A DNA stretch of 64,000 nucleotides from Manduca sexta (taxonomy: Eukaryota > Arthropoda > Insecta > Lepidoptera > Sphingidae). The stretch covers positions 16,079,826 through 16,143,825 of the forward strand of contig NC_051140.1 in the NCBI RefSeq assembly GCF_014839805.1, in the 5' to 3' direction. Positions 38,584 through 49,693 of this stretch are shown here, piece after piece (within the stretch, counting starts at the first letter, position 1; the number at the start of each line of letters is the position of its first letter). The position numbers and the translations under genes were made by a program. The notes under the pieces are model-generated. The model was not told the origin of the DNA. It saw only the letters and a program-made list of their open reading frames with translations, and made no database searches.

Positions 38584-41500
38584 ATGATCTGGAAAACACT
38601 CATTGTTGCCTTCATGGCAACCGGTAAGTATAGTTTGATAACAGTAAATGATTATGTATCTAATTGTAACGGAAATTAGATTTAAAAATCGAATGTTTAT
38701 CATGATGTTTAGTTAACAAAAATTTATGTTTATTCTTCGCTCGAGTTGTGGAATATTCTGGAACATCACAATAAATAAATACGTATTGTTGATAACGAAG
38801 TCAGTTCGAATATTTATAGTGTCATTGTTTATTTAACTTTTCTTAATTTGACTTCAATAATGCCCACCTCACTAACCCTGGCTGACGCGATGTCGGGTTA
38901 ATGCTAAATATCGATTCTTTAAACTAGATATTCTGCAGTTTATTTTTATTATTTAACTAGGTTCTTTCTAAAGTTACTTACTTCCTGACCACTCAAATCA
39001 TATTACCTAAAATCTCGCTCAAGTGATACTCGAACTAAAAGCTTCCACGGCCCTTTAAAGTCATATATATTGAAACACTATTCAACAAAGGAGACGTTTT
39101 TATCAAACTTAAATTTTATTTTAAATGATAAGGGTTATCATGTTTAAATCCTTTGTGTTTATAATTTCTGCTTTTTCGGGTAAAGTATCAAAGACATTGT
39201 AACAATTTTTTTTTCTGTTATTATAGTATAATGGTACATAATGTTTACTTTAATAATGATCAATATAAGAATATAAAGAATTGTCTACTTTCACGTATAG
39301 CTAGATTTCCTGATTAAGTAATGTAAAATTTTCTTGCAGCAAGTTAGCCAATGAATTGACGCAGTTTCATTCTGATAAGTTGCAATTTCCTTTATATTTT
39401 TCCTATTGCATTATTAACAATAGCGATAATTATCTGAGACATTATACTTAATATATTTTTTTTTTTAAACTAGAAGTAATTAAAATTCACGCTTTCATAA
39501 TTCACCAGAGACATGCGTATAATAATTGTTTGACCGCATTATTATTACCTACCATTAAATTAGTAACGTTTCGAATATTTATAAAGATACCACTCTTTGT
39601 TGGTTAATATTAATCTGTTAAGTGTTTTACTGATGCACGTCCGTACATGCTACTTTCGGTTTGCGGTATTATAACTCAATAAGCAGAATAAAGAAAGCCC
39701 TTTAATTTCCTTAACACAAACGATTTTAACTATTTGATATTTTTAAATACATATGTATGTATATCTATGTAGTAAGTATAGAAAACACCTATTGATAGCC
39801 CTCATGGCGTTATATGCTAAGAAAAGTCGCGGATATGATGCCGCCAATGTTAATTGGAAGGTATTATGGTGTGTTCTTCACGAATAATTGTCTCTGGCTC
39901 AGAATATAGGATAACATTGTCTGGTATCAACCAAGAGGCAATCTTATTGTGGTAACGGAATTATATTACTTTTAAATGTATACAGTTATTATGTTATTAT
40001 TTAGATAATATTATTATTTTGAAATGATAAACGCAAGAGTTAATGCGTTTTACAACAATAATTCCAGATATGAACATTGTATTGCTTTGTGTACTATTTA
40101 TTATATAATATATTCATATTATGCTTTGCAGCTCTCTGGAATAATAATGAGAAATCGTTCATTTTGTTTTTGTTAAAAAATAACCTTAAAAGCAGCTAAC
40201 CTTAATCAAATTTTATGCAAATTAATTATCGCAGTACATAGAATTAAGGCGTAAATGCCAGAACCGGAACATATATATTTCAAAACAAGAAAGCTGCAAT
40301 AATTAAGCAATATAAGTTATCTTTAATTAATTGCTTTTATTTCGGGATACCATGCGTACCTAAAGTAATAATTAATCGATTTTTTACGTCTTACTTTAAT
40401 TTTATAACAGTTACGTGATTCTTATTCATAGCATTTCTCGAGCAGAACATTCGTTGTCATCTTTTTAATATTATGATTGTCCAGGGGTGATCATTAGATA
40501 AAACTAAATGCACACTGCAGTCGCCCACATTACGCCACGGCAAAGAAATAGATGGCAAATTTAGACCTAACACTTGTTACCAAGAATGCGTCATTACAGG
40601 AAGCCACATTGCATTTTATCCAATCACCGGACCTAATGTGGATTATGAAGTAATGTTTTGCTATACAGGGTAATTTGCAACTTTATCACATATAACTTAA
40701 GGTGTACAAGTCGATTCCTTATTACTAATATTGTTAAATTTGTAATGTTCTCTCCGCTACGTTTCCTACACTTTATTAACAAAATGTATTCTTCGTAAGA
40801 TTTAGTACATATCAAATTCCGTATTATGTAATTTTATATATAAATTTGTTTAAACAATGAGCAATATCTCTATGACATTCGTGTGCTATAATATCATCCG
40901 CATATTCTATCAGATACATGTTATGAAGTATCAGTACTCTGTTCCGTTGGCGCTCGGCGTCCATTGCATCGAGTCGTATTGTGCCGGCAGCGGACAGGCG
41001 TACGGGCACTAAACTCGTTTATGCCCCTCTTCCTGTGCACTCGCATCAGCCCATTTACCAATTTACTTGATCAGGCGATCACTTGACCGGGGTTCATGAC
41101 AGAATTGGCCGCCACGTTGTCTTTTGTGCACATTCTACCAAATCTACAGTTGTTACATATAGAGTTCGCGGCGATCTTCGTATCTAAGTACTCCACTATT
41201 ATGTATAAATGTGAAATCTTTGATATGTTTGGAAGAAATTTGGCACCTAACTTTACAATAAAATGTCTGAGTAATTTATAGGCTTCTTTTTATGTGGATT
41301 AAGTGTACTGCAGGACTTCTTATTGCGTACCATCCTTAAAATTACAAAATTCGAATATACTTTTTTTAGGTCAATAAATTCCCATCTCTCAGTCAATTAA
41401 GATTTAAAAAAAGAATCCCGCGTGAATTGACTACATAGTTCCATTAGTAAATTATTAAAACATATTACATGTGATAAATTCTGACAACATAGCCCGGTGC

Positions 41501-44500
41501 CCGCCACAGCCCAGTTTTAAAAAATCCTAATAAAACTTTACCAAACCCACACTACTTTTAAATGAAACGCATAGTCTCTCACAATCCGATTTGCTAAATA
41601 GTTTAATCTTGTTACGTTTTAGGAAGTCTAATGGATACGTCACTGCGAACGATCAGACTAATTTGTAAATTATTCAATCAGCTTAATCATTTGTTTGGTT
41701 CGAATGAACGGGTTATACTTCCCATATAACAAAGGTCTGTAAAGAGTCAGACGCATCGTTTTTTTAATCTACTGAATAATGAGGCATGCAGACGTTCGCT
41801 TGGAAGTCACTTTCGCTTCTCTTGAAAGGGATAACACGTTCCGAAGAGTTATTTCAAAGATTTAAAATTATTTCATCACTATTGCCATTAAAAGATTATT
41901 TTGGATTTTGATATATACTAATGACTGCTAGGTCATGTTGTGTGTCAATTATTTTGAAGAATTTGCCCTTTTTAACAGTACCTAAACAGTATCCCGAATT
42001 TAAGACTGCGAATAATTGTTAATAATTTCTATTTCTTCTCTACATACGTTTGTGGCTTAATCAAAGTTATATTAATAAATAAATTAATCAAAATATGAAT
42101 AGATAATACGAACAATGACCCAGACCCCACACATTTGATTATGAATATTAAATAATATTATTTGTTTTATATTTATCTGTTTTTCGGTCAGAGGTCGTTA
42201 GTAATTGATTACACCCATCGCCTTTGATCATTTGTTACGGTAACTTTTATTAACAAGTCAGTGCTATGGGAATAAATGATGATAGGGACAAATTGGTTTT
42301 TAAACATACGCATGTAGGCAGGTTATTGACTATTAGACGACATTTCGACAAGTTTTTATCGTATGAGACGTGGGATTAATTCGTATACAGAAGTACGTTC
42401 CTTTACCTTATGCTTTCATATTAAATAAAACATCAGAGAACTGAAGCAAAGTTGTATCTTAATATAAGCCAATCACAGCGCCCCTGTGCCTACGTATTGC
42501 TATGGTATCCCGTATTCACAAATAATATTTAGCTAAGTAAGGAGCAGTGCTGTTATAATAAGACTGTTTCTCAGTACCTACTAGCATGATAGACTACTTG
42601 GTCATTTCCACAATTGCCTATCTGCGTTACTTTGCCCATAGTTGTCATGAATTTGACCATTTTCAATTTAACGATTCAATTTATGTTTTATAATATCGTT
42701 GGACAGTGTTAATGAATAGTAACTAATGTATCGCATTTTCAGCTGTTCTAGCGCAAGAAATAGATTTGAGCGACCAGCGCCGCGAACAGTACAGGAACAT
42801 GCTCGCAGCGCAGTGCAGGAAAATGGGTGCCGAGGACAAAGTCAAAGATGTCGAAGTACGTCAATCGTATTTTTTTCTTTATATTATATTTAAGCAAACG
42901 AACAAAGTTGAATAAAAAATACAAATAATTTAAAACATAGCAAGTTTATGGGAAATTTCCCACTTGTAGCCACTCGTGCGCCCTTGGCATCCTCCTCGTG
43001 CGCATGCACATTGTCTAGACGTCTCCTGTCTAATAATGATTGGCTGTAAGTCACAACCTATAATAAGTGCACCAATCTATTATAAAATTTTAAATTATTT
43101 CATTCTAGAGCTCAGTTCGTAACTTCGTCGAATGCCTGAGAGGTATTGTCGATCCCCAAGCAATTAAGAAAGAGATTGAAGAAGCTAAGCCGAAAGGAGA
43201 ACTTGACGAGGTTTTCAAGAAGTAAGTAAATTATCTTGCACATTTTTACAAGGAAATAAATCAGTATTCCTGTACTTCTCATCTTCTCTGTATACTGTAA
43301 CACGTTATGGTTAATAAGCTACCGTGTTTATTCATTTGATAGTCATCTTTATTCGCATGTGTCGATCTTGATACTCTTCCACGTAGCGTGAAATTATATT
43401 CCACATACCCGATTGACGTATGGGAATAACTTGAATAGACTAAGCATGGTATAATTAGAAAGTAAAAGATCTGCTTTGCGGGCGCCACTTTTGTTTTTTC
43501 ATTTCAAACCTCACGTTTTCAGTACAAGAAATAGTTAATACATGAAATAGTTGTTATAGTACTAGTATAGTCTCACATTTTACCACGTTATATTTCTTTT
43601 TTATTTTCCTGATCAGGCTATGCCAAATATTAAGTCAAACTATGACTCACTGTTACTATTTGAACATAGGTACTGCGCCAAGGCCCCCGTACTCAAGACC
43701 TGCATCAGCTCGTTGTTGGATGGAGTCAGGCCTTGCGTGGACAAAGTGGCGATCGATCACTATGGCCCCTTGCTGAACACCACCAACCAGCTTATTGATT
43801 TCGTCTGTTATAAGGATGGAGAGAGGATCGCTTGTAAGTGTTCTTATACAGTAAACGGCACATAATGTTTTCTTATGTTTACGCGAATGTTAGATATTAA
43901 AAGTATGTTGCTGATTTTATCGCGGTTTTTTTATATTATAATTTTCTTCCGACGTTTCGAAGACTTTGCAGCCTTTGTAGTGACGAGGCGGACTGAGGTG
44001 TTGGTCATCCGAAAAGTTAATATCAATATCTACTTAGATACGTTTTACAATTACACATATCTTTTAAATTTTAGTTGTTGGAATGAGCTCACAGTGACTT
44101 GAAGTATAGCACTCGATCTCGTGGGTTCCGATTTAATAAAATGTAGAACATGATCTCAGGCTAGTGCAAGCTTCCAACCATCTTATCTATTAAAATTCGG
44201 ACGTTTTTTTAATTTTAATAGCCTCGCAAATCGTCCTGAGTAGGAATTGGTGTTCTTTGGCAAGAATTTGTTGCTTGTTTAGTCGTAGATAATGATAGGA
44301 GCCTTCTTCAGAGCGTTCTGAATGACGGATTGAACAATTCCCTCTGGTGGTAAACGTTATGAAAAGGCATAAACCAGCACACGTACTTTGCACTATAAAG
44401 CGCTGCGTGCAAAGTGTTAGTCACCTTAACAAATAATATTATGAACGACCAGTGATGACATAAGATAAATTCCATACCTCTGTAATTTCAATCGTAAAAA

Positions 44501-45964
44501 GTTACTATGTTATAGTAACTATTTGCACCTCTACCTTCTGGTATTAGACACGAGCTCATATCCACAATGACTTGTTGCAGTGTTCATCGCTCACGGAGGC
44601 AGCGAATGTTTCAAGAACAGCACCGAAGACCTGAAGAAGTGCGCCGAAGAGATGAAGAACTCTTTCCCTAGTGTTGAGGCTGCCAAAGCGATGAGTTTGC
44701 CGGTAAATAGATTGTTTTCTTTAATTGTTTTACAAATTATATCTATAATTTTTAAAATCTGCCACCAACTTATATACATATATATTATTAGTTTATAATC
44801 TGCAGATTACAACTATTGCGGCTCGCAAATGTGGTTCGCACTGGGTGTCTAGGGGGAGCGAGTTTCCGCTATTTGATATGTAATTCGTAACTAAAATATT
44901 TGTATACATACAAACAAGTTGCTCGCCTAGATGGTAAGCTAGACTGACCATTGACATTACGAACATCACACAAGCTTGTAGGAAAAGTAACGGGGCGATG
45001 GTGGTAAATATTCATCGCTACTCATGAACACAATAACATGAATAGACGTTGTAGAATTGCCGAAGTCGTGAAACGAAATGGCCGTATTGTACTGTACCTA
45101 TTATCTAAGCATAAAAATGATACGTACATATTATGAACGTAGCTTTATTATTCTGAAAGCGCTTTCAGGATATTCCACATGGCGAAACAAACCACAATAC
45201 TTATTATCAAGTACTATTACTTAGTATAGGAAAAAATATTACGTTTATCTAGGCTGTATGGCACCGACATTTGCCCTTCCTCAAAGAAAATAAAAAAACT
45301 TATAGAAAAGAGTATATAATACACACTAGAGAAAACTTATAGTTTCCTGTAACAAACATTTTAGTGACAAAAAATACGTTGATTGTACTTTTCCGTGAAA
45401 ATAAAAAAAAATATTCCATTGTGTAGGACAAATGCGGGAAGTTTGACGATCTGACAACGTGTATGGTGACTTCCTTGGAGAAGTGTGAGAACCCAACGCC
45501 AGCCAACATGGCGGAGTCGCTGCTCAAATTCATTCGCAAGGACTCTCCCTGCAATGCCGCTGTACCGGTGAGACAATAGTTTGTTTTTTGGGTATTTTTG
45601 ATACAATGACATATATTAAATGGTGATTTTAGTAAATAAATTGTAGGTAAAATATTTGTTTCATAAATAAATGGAGAAAAGTGGTATTTGAATTATAATA
45701 AAGTTTGCAACCTCGCTTTTGTATCTGACAAATATTTTGTGAACATGTTTCTATATTTTATAGAAATATTGGAAGACCTTTCCAACTTGATTCAAATTCG
45801 CTATATTAATTCTTATTTCTTTACCAGACGTATGATTGTTATTAAAGCTTAATATAAAACTTCAGTCCTTTTTTTAAGGAAAGCTGTTTTATATGAACAA
45901 AATAGAATATAAAATACTACTCTCTACTTTAATGATAATTTGTTTTCAATTACAGAAAGACTGA
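38584..45964 (+). CDS. 27 kDa hemolymph glycoprotein-like secreted protein (DUF1397), gene A
   Basis: Seven exons: 38,584-38,623, 42,743-42,855, 43,109-43,221, 43,670-43,833, 44,581-44,702, 45,427-45,567 and 45,956-45,964 (AAA GAC TGA). All junctions are GT-AG and in phase, giving 233 codons. Residues 1-18 form a signal peptide (MIWKTLIVAFMATAVLA, cleavage before QE). The mature chain has 12 cysteines, so possibly six disulfides, and two N-glycosylation sequons (NTT in exon 4, NST in exon 5). Motifs such as NFVECLRGIVD, TCISSLLDG, NQLIDFVCYKDGERIA and FIAHGGSECF are typical of DUF1397, the family of Manduca and Bombyx 27 kDa hemolymph glycoprotein. Its biochemical role is unknown; it is expected in the hemolymph. 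Intron 1 is 4.1 kb. Gene B at 49.7-55.7 kb is an inverted paralog. Confidence 0.93.
40498..40673 (+). other. Cysteine-rich exon-like segment inside gene A intron 1
   Basis: After an acceptor-like TCATTAG (40,491-40,497) the plus strand is open for about 58 codons to TAA at 40,671. A possible donor, CAGG|GTAATT, lies just before the stop. The peptide has four cysteines (KCTLQSPTLRHGKEIDG..., then NTCYQECVITGSHIAFY, then DYEVMFCYTG) and balanced codon use. A short ATG frame at 40,071-40,109 (MNIVLLCVLFII) could be a signal-peptide start, but no continuous model links the two. I do not recognise a family; the C-x3-C spacing is only vaguely like small secreted cysteine-rich domains. It may be a nested gene's exon, a broken gene, or chance. 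Confidence 0.25.
43918..44095 (+). repeat. TE fragment in gene A intron 4
   Basis: It begins 'tttatcgcggtttttttata' and contains 'cgacgtttcgaagactttg', 'cagcctttgtagtgacgagg' and 'cggactgagg', matching 17,520-17,690. The 75-codon open frame here is repeat-derived. Confidence 0.65.
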
Positions 45965-46041
45965 TGGGAATGCTTATTTCGTGTCTACAGTTCAAGCAGA
46001 CTTGAGTGAGATCACGTGCCATTGTAAACATCGTATCAATC

Positions 46042-46047
46042 AATAAA
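46042..46047 (+). terminator. Polyadenylation signal of gene A
   Basis: AATAAA 78 bases after the gene A stop codon, followed by a T-rich stretch, giving a compact 3' UTR. Confidence 0.75.
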
Positions 46048-47276
46048 GTATGCGATCAAATTTTTTACTCAACTTTTTTATTTCTCTACCATATAGATAT
46101 AAGATTTTACTCACACGGTTACTTATTAATATAATCTTTTATAATTGCAAAAATAGCGTTGTTATCTTACATGAAACCAAAGGGATACTTGAACAGATAT
46201 AATTAAATAAGCAACAACAATTTTTCATCTCATCATTTATTTGCAAAATAACACTTATCAAAAAGCGACATTTATGTAAATTTATCACAAATAATAAACA
46301 GCCCACAACATCGACCCTACAATACTTAAAACTAACAGAAACTTAAACCAGAGACATCTCTAGCGCAACTTACTTGGAGGTGTTTAGGAGGCAATATGAT
46401 AAGAAATAATAAATTTATTTACATTAAAGTCGTTTTGGAAACTTACTCATTTTTATAAGTTGTTTACCTTTTTTGTATAACTCTTAATAATTTGTTTAAA
46501 AAATAAGTATTTGAATTAAAAAAAAAATATATTGTTTATGTCGTTATATAAATTGTACGTGAGATAAATGGATTAGTAAGCAATATATTTTTTCCTTGTA
46601 CAACGATATCGTACACTATACGCCTCAGACTATACACACTAGGGATGTCCCGACACATTAAAATATACAATAGGGATGTTGACCGGTGTTATAACTTGTA
46701 CTATAGAGTAAACATAAAAACGAATACAAACCCCAATAAAACAAACTATAAATTTAAAATGCGCGTAAATTATATGTAAAGGTCAAAGCACTCTACTGTC
46801 TCTTTCTTTCAATGAAGGGTACAATGTAGATGTAGTGTGGTAATATGATATATTGCGGACTCTTTAAACCTTTAGTAGCTTTAGTTTAGTGTTTATAAAT
46901 GTAGTTAAAATAATATTGTCAACATCCCCAATGGAATATTTAACATCGATGTCGCTCAAGAAAGTGATTAATTACTGCTATCGATCTAAATTTTTGTGCC
47001 ATACTGAAGCTTATTTAATACAACTAGACTGATTTTGTGCAATTTTACTATTTCGTTTAATAATATGTATTCATGATGATATTTATATGCAAAGAAATAT
47101 GTAAATATATTTTTGGCTTTATTGAATTTTTAAATATTTTCTCAGAATATATCTATGGAAAAATAGCATTTTGATCGATATATCTAAATAGTATATTTAC
47201 GATTTTAAAGTTAACTTTCTATAAAATATATTAAATACAATAAATTGAAAAATAGGCCTTTTTGTGAATAATAATA

Positions 47277-47301
47277 ATTTTGTGAGTAAAACTCACAAAA
47301 A
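47277..47301. repeat. Perfect short inverted repeat
   Basis: ATTTTGTGAGT and its exact reverse complement ACTCACAAAAT are separated by three A residues. It could fold as an 11-base-pair hairpin; no associated gene is seen. Confidence 0.6.
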
Positions 47302-47649
47302 TATTTAAGGCTTAATGAAAATAATTGTTCTTATCGTTAAACGCAATAAAAACCAAATGAACACTGCTTGTAAGCTGATTTATAAAATAATTACGTATAA
47401 AAAACTTGATTCCTTAAAAAAATATAAAAAGCATGGTAATTAATGGAAGTACAACAAATATTGTATTCCAATAAAATAATTCAATAAATTTGTAAATGAA
47501 ATATATATTGACAGTATTTTAAAACCTCTACAAACACCGAATAGTGACGGTAATATAATATAATTTATAACCCGTGATACGTAGTAAAAGTTAAATTATA
47601 ATATTTATGCAAATATAGTTATTTGGAAATGTAGCAGTAATCAGGGCTC

Positions 47650-47935
47650 GGAACTAGTAAACAGACGGTTTTATAGCGTATTTCGTCTCCGATATGAAGT
47701 AAAGAACCTTTCTAAAGCCGGGGAAAGAGAGCGGGCGTGAAAATGGTTCCCTAATCTTGAAGATATTTAGGGCCTTGCAGCGACAATAAAACTACTTCTA
47801 AATTGTATTAGAAAACTCCGCACAAAGTTTTACCCGCGCTGGGAATTGAATCAAAGACGTCCCAGTCCAAATCCGCTGCCCATATACGAATAAAGCAACA
47901 GCCTTATAATTCTGGAAGCAATTCAGTGGAACCCG
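47650..47935 (-). repeat. Probable second-family tRNA-derived SINE
   Basis: On the minus strand an A-box-like region is followed by 'ggactgggacgtc' and a B-box-like 'gattcaattccc' (about 47,842-47,853 on the plus strand), then a GC-richer body. It does not share the body of the 4,262 family. Confidence 0.5.
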
Positions 47936-48837
47936 AAGACGAATAGAAAATAAAAAAAAATACATACACAAATCCATTTAAAACTATGTTCAGTTCTTGA
48001 GCCCTGGCAATAAAACACTAACTTCACACCATACATTCTGAACAAGGTCAGTACATAACTCAATAAAAATTGATCAAACACCAATAAACTAAAAATAATA
48101 AACTAAACACTACTTACTATAAAGTTCCCGCCTAAAAACCAACTAACAAGTCTGTAACAAAGTCATCAATCAAAAGCTATGAAATAAACTGCCGTTTTTA
48201 ATAACTATCTAGATAACTTTTTCAATCAATCGCGAAAATTGTCCAATCAAAACAATGTTCTTTTTGTCATTTTTACAAATAACTTATTCTGATTGGTTTA
48301 TTCTCGGGATCGAATCTACGATTAAGATCGGGATCGATTATTGAAAAACGGCCGATTATGTGTAGACTAACATCTGGTGGTAATTGCATTCGTTAGATCG
48401 AACTGATTTTCGTTTCTCTTACGAACTGATTTTCTACTAAATATTTTTAATTAATTTATACAGGAAGCATAAAAAATATGTTTCTTTTAAAGCCAGCCGT
48501 ATATCTATTTACTTACAAGCCTAAGCATTTGGAGGGTATAATGTTTGGCCGCGAAATTTTGGCGCTAAAATATCCATTTATATATAAGAGATATGTATTC
48601 TGTGATACGGGGATGTACAATAAAACATTTTTATAAAAATTATCACCAACGTAAATATAAATGTATAAAAGTCTTTATATGTACCACCGTTACCACATTC
48701 GTATGACGTCATTCATAAGTTACACTTACATAAAACACATCACCTTCACTGGTCTGTGCATACACAACGTTACTAAGCTATGCTAACATGTATAGCATTA
48801 CGATTATATATGTTTACGCAAATATATAAAAAAAAAC

Positions 48838-48947
48838 TGATTTTATAGCGGCAAATTATAATTTTATTATGTTTCGAAGATTGCAGCCTTCATGGAAACA
48901 TCAGGAGGAAATTATAATTTAAAAAAGCCGCGATAAACTCCGAAAAT
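48838..48947. repeat. Short element with inverted ends (MITE-like)
   Basis: It starts 'ttttatagcggcaaattata' and ends in its approximate inverse 'taatttaaaaaagccgcg'. The centre, 'tttcgaagattgcagccttc', matches the TE fragments at 17,520 and 43,918. This supports a non-autonomous DNA transposon with terminal inverted repeats beginning near TTTATCGCGGC. Confidence 0.55.
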
Positions 48948-49499
48948 ATATAGATTCATTTCTATGTATTAAAATATTTGTTGAAGTATTTTTATATTAT
49001 ATTTTTTTATTTTATATTACAACGTCTATCAACTTGTTTGTGATCACTTTGACATACGAAAGGCGTTATAAGTCAATTTTAAAGGATGTTTTCTTTGGAA
49101 CTCACATCTCAATGTATATTAAAATGTTTACAAATCATATACATCGATTATATATTTTTTAGTAGGACTGGTCTCTATATTAATGTGTTCAATATTTAAC
49201 AGTGTTCCTAGCGTATAATCACAAATTAATTAAGTCACATGGCGTTCGAGATTTTCATGGCATAAGCAACATCTTTTTTGAAACATATCTTAACATAGCT
49301 TCAAATATTTAACATCACTGTTATGTATGCACAAATCCTGTCTTACACATATACTTACAAGCAAATAATCATAACATCAAGCTATCATTAAGTAATAAAT
49401 TGTTCATGTATCAAGCGCCATATTGTAACATTCTTTTGCTATCATCCATTCAGTTGTACAGTGGCGTTTAAAAATCTTCATCTCAAAAATAGTAACAGT

Positions 49500-49505
49500 T
49501 TTATT
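49500..49505 (-). terminator. Polyadenylation signal of gene B
   Basis: TTTATT on the plus strand, i.e. AATAAA on the minus strand, about 190 bases after the gene B stop codon. Confidence 0.55.
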
Positions 49506-49693
49506 CTTAATAAAAACAATTGATATAGGTAAACAATAAAAGAAAAGGGGTTAAAACCGAAGTTAAATTTCAAAATGGCCGTCTGCACTAAAAGTTTAAG
49601 CATCGTATTTGGGCATTTCTAACATTCACGCCTAAACGAAACACCCATACTTCGAACCAGCAATAACACTACTTATACATTTCTAATATATAT

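Larger units (their letters stand above)
46060..49490. other. Gap between the convergent DUF1397 genes
   Basis: About 3.4 kb of AT-rich DNA between the two 3' ends. It contains a probable minus-strand SINE (47,650-47,935), a small inverted-repeat element (48,838-48,947) and a perfect short hairpin (47,277-47,301). No exon is seen. Confidence 0.6.

Noticed and set aside
40824..41009. Minus-strand frame containing YADD, the reverse-transcriptase catalytic motif
   Set aside because: The flanking residues do not match any RT block and no other RT motif lies nearby, so the four-residue match is probably chance.
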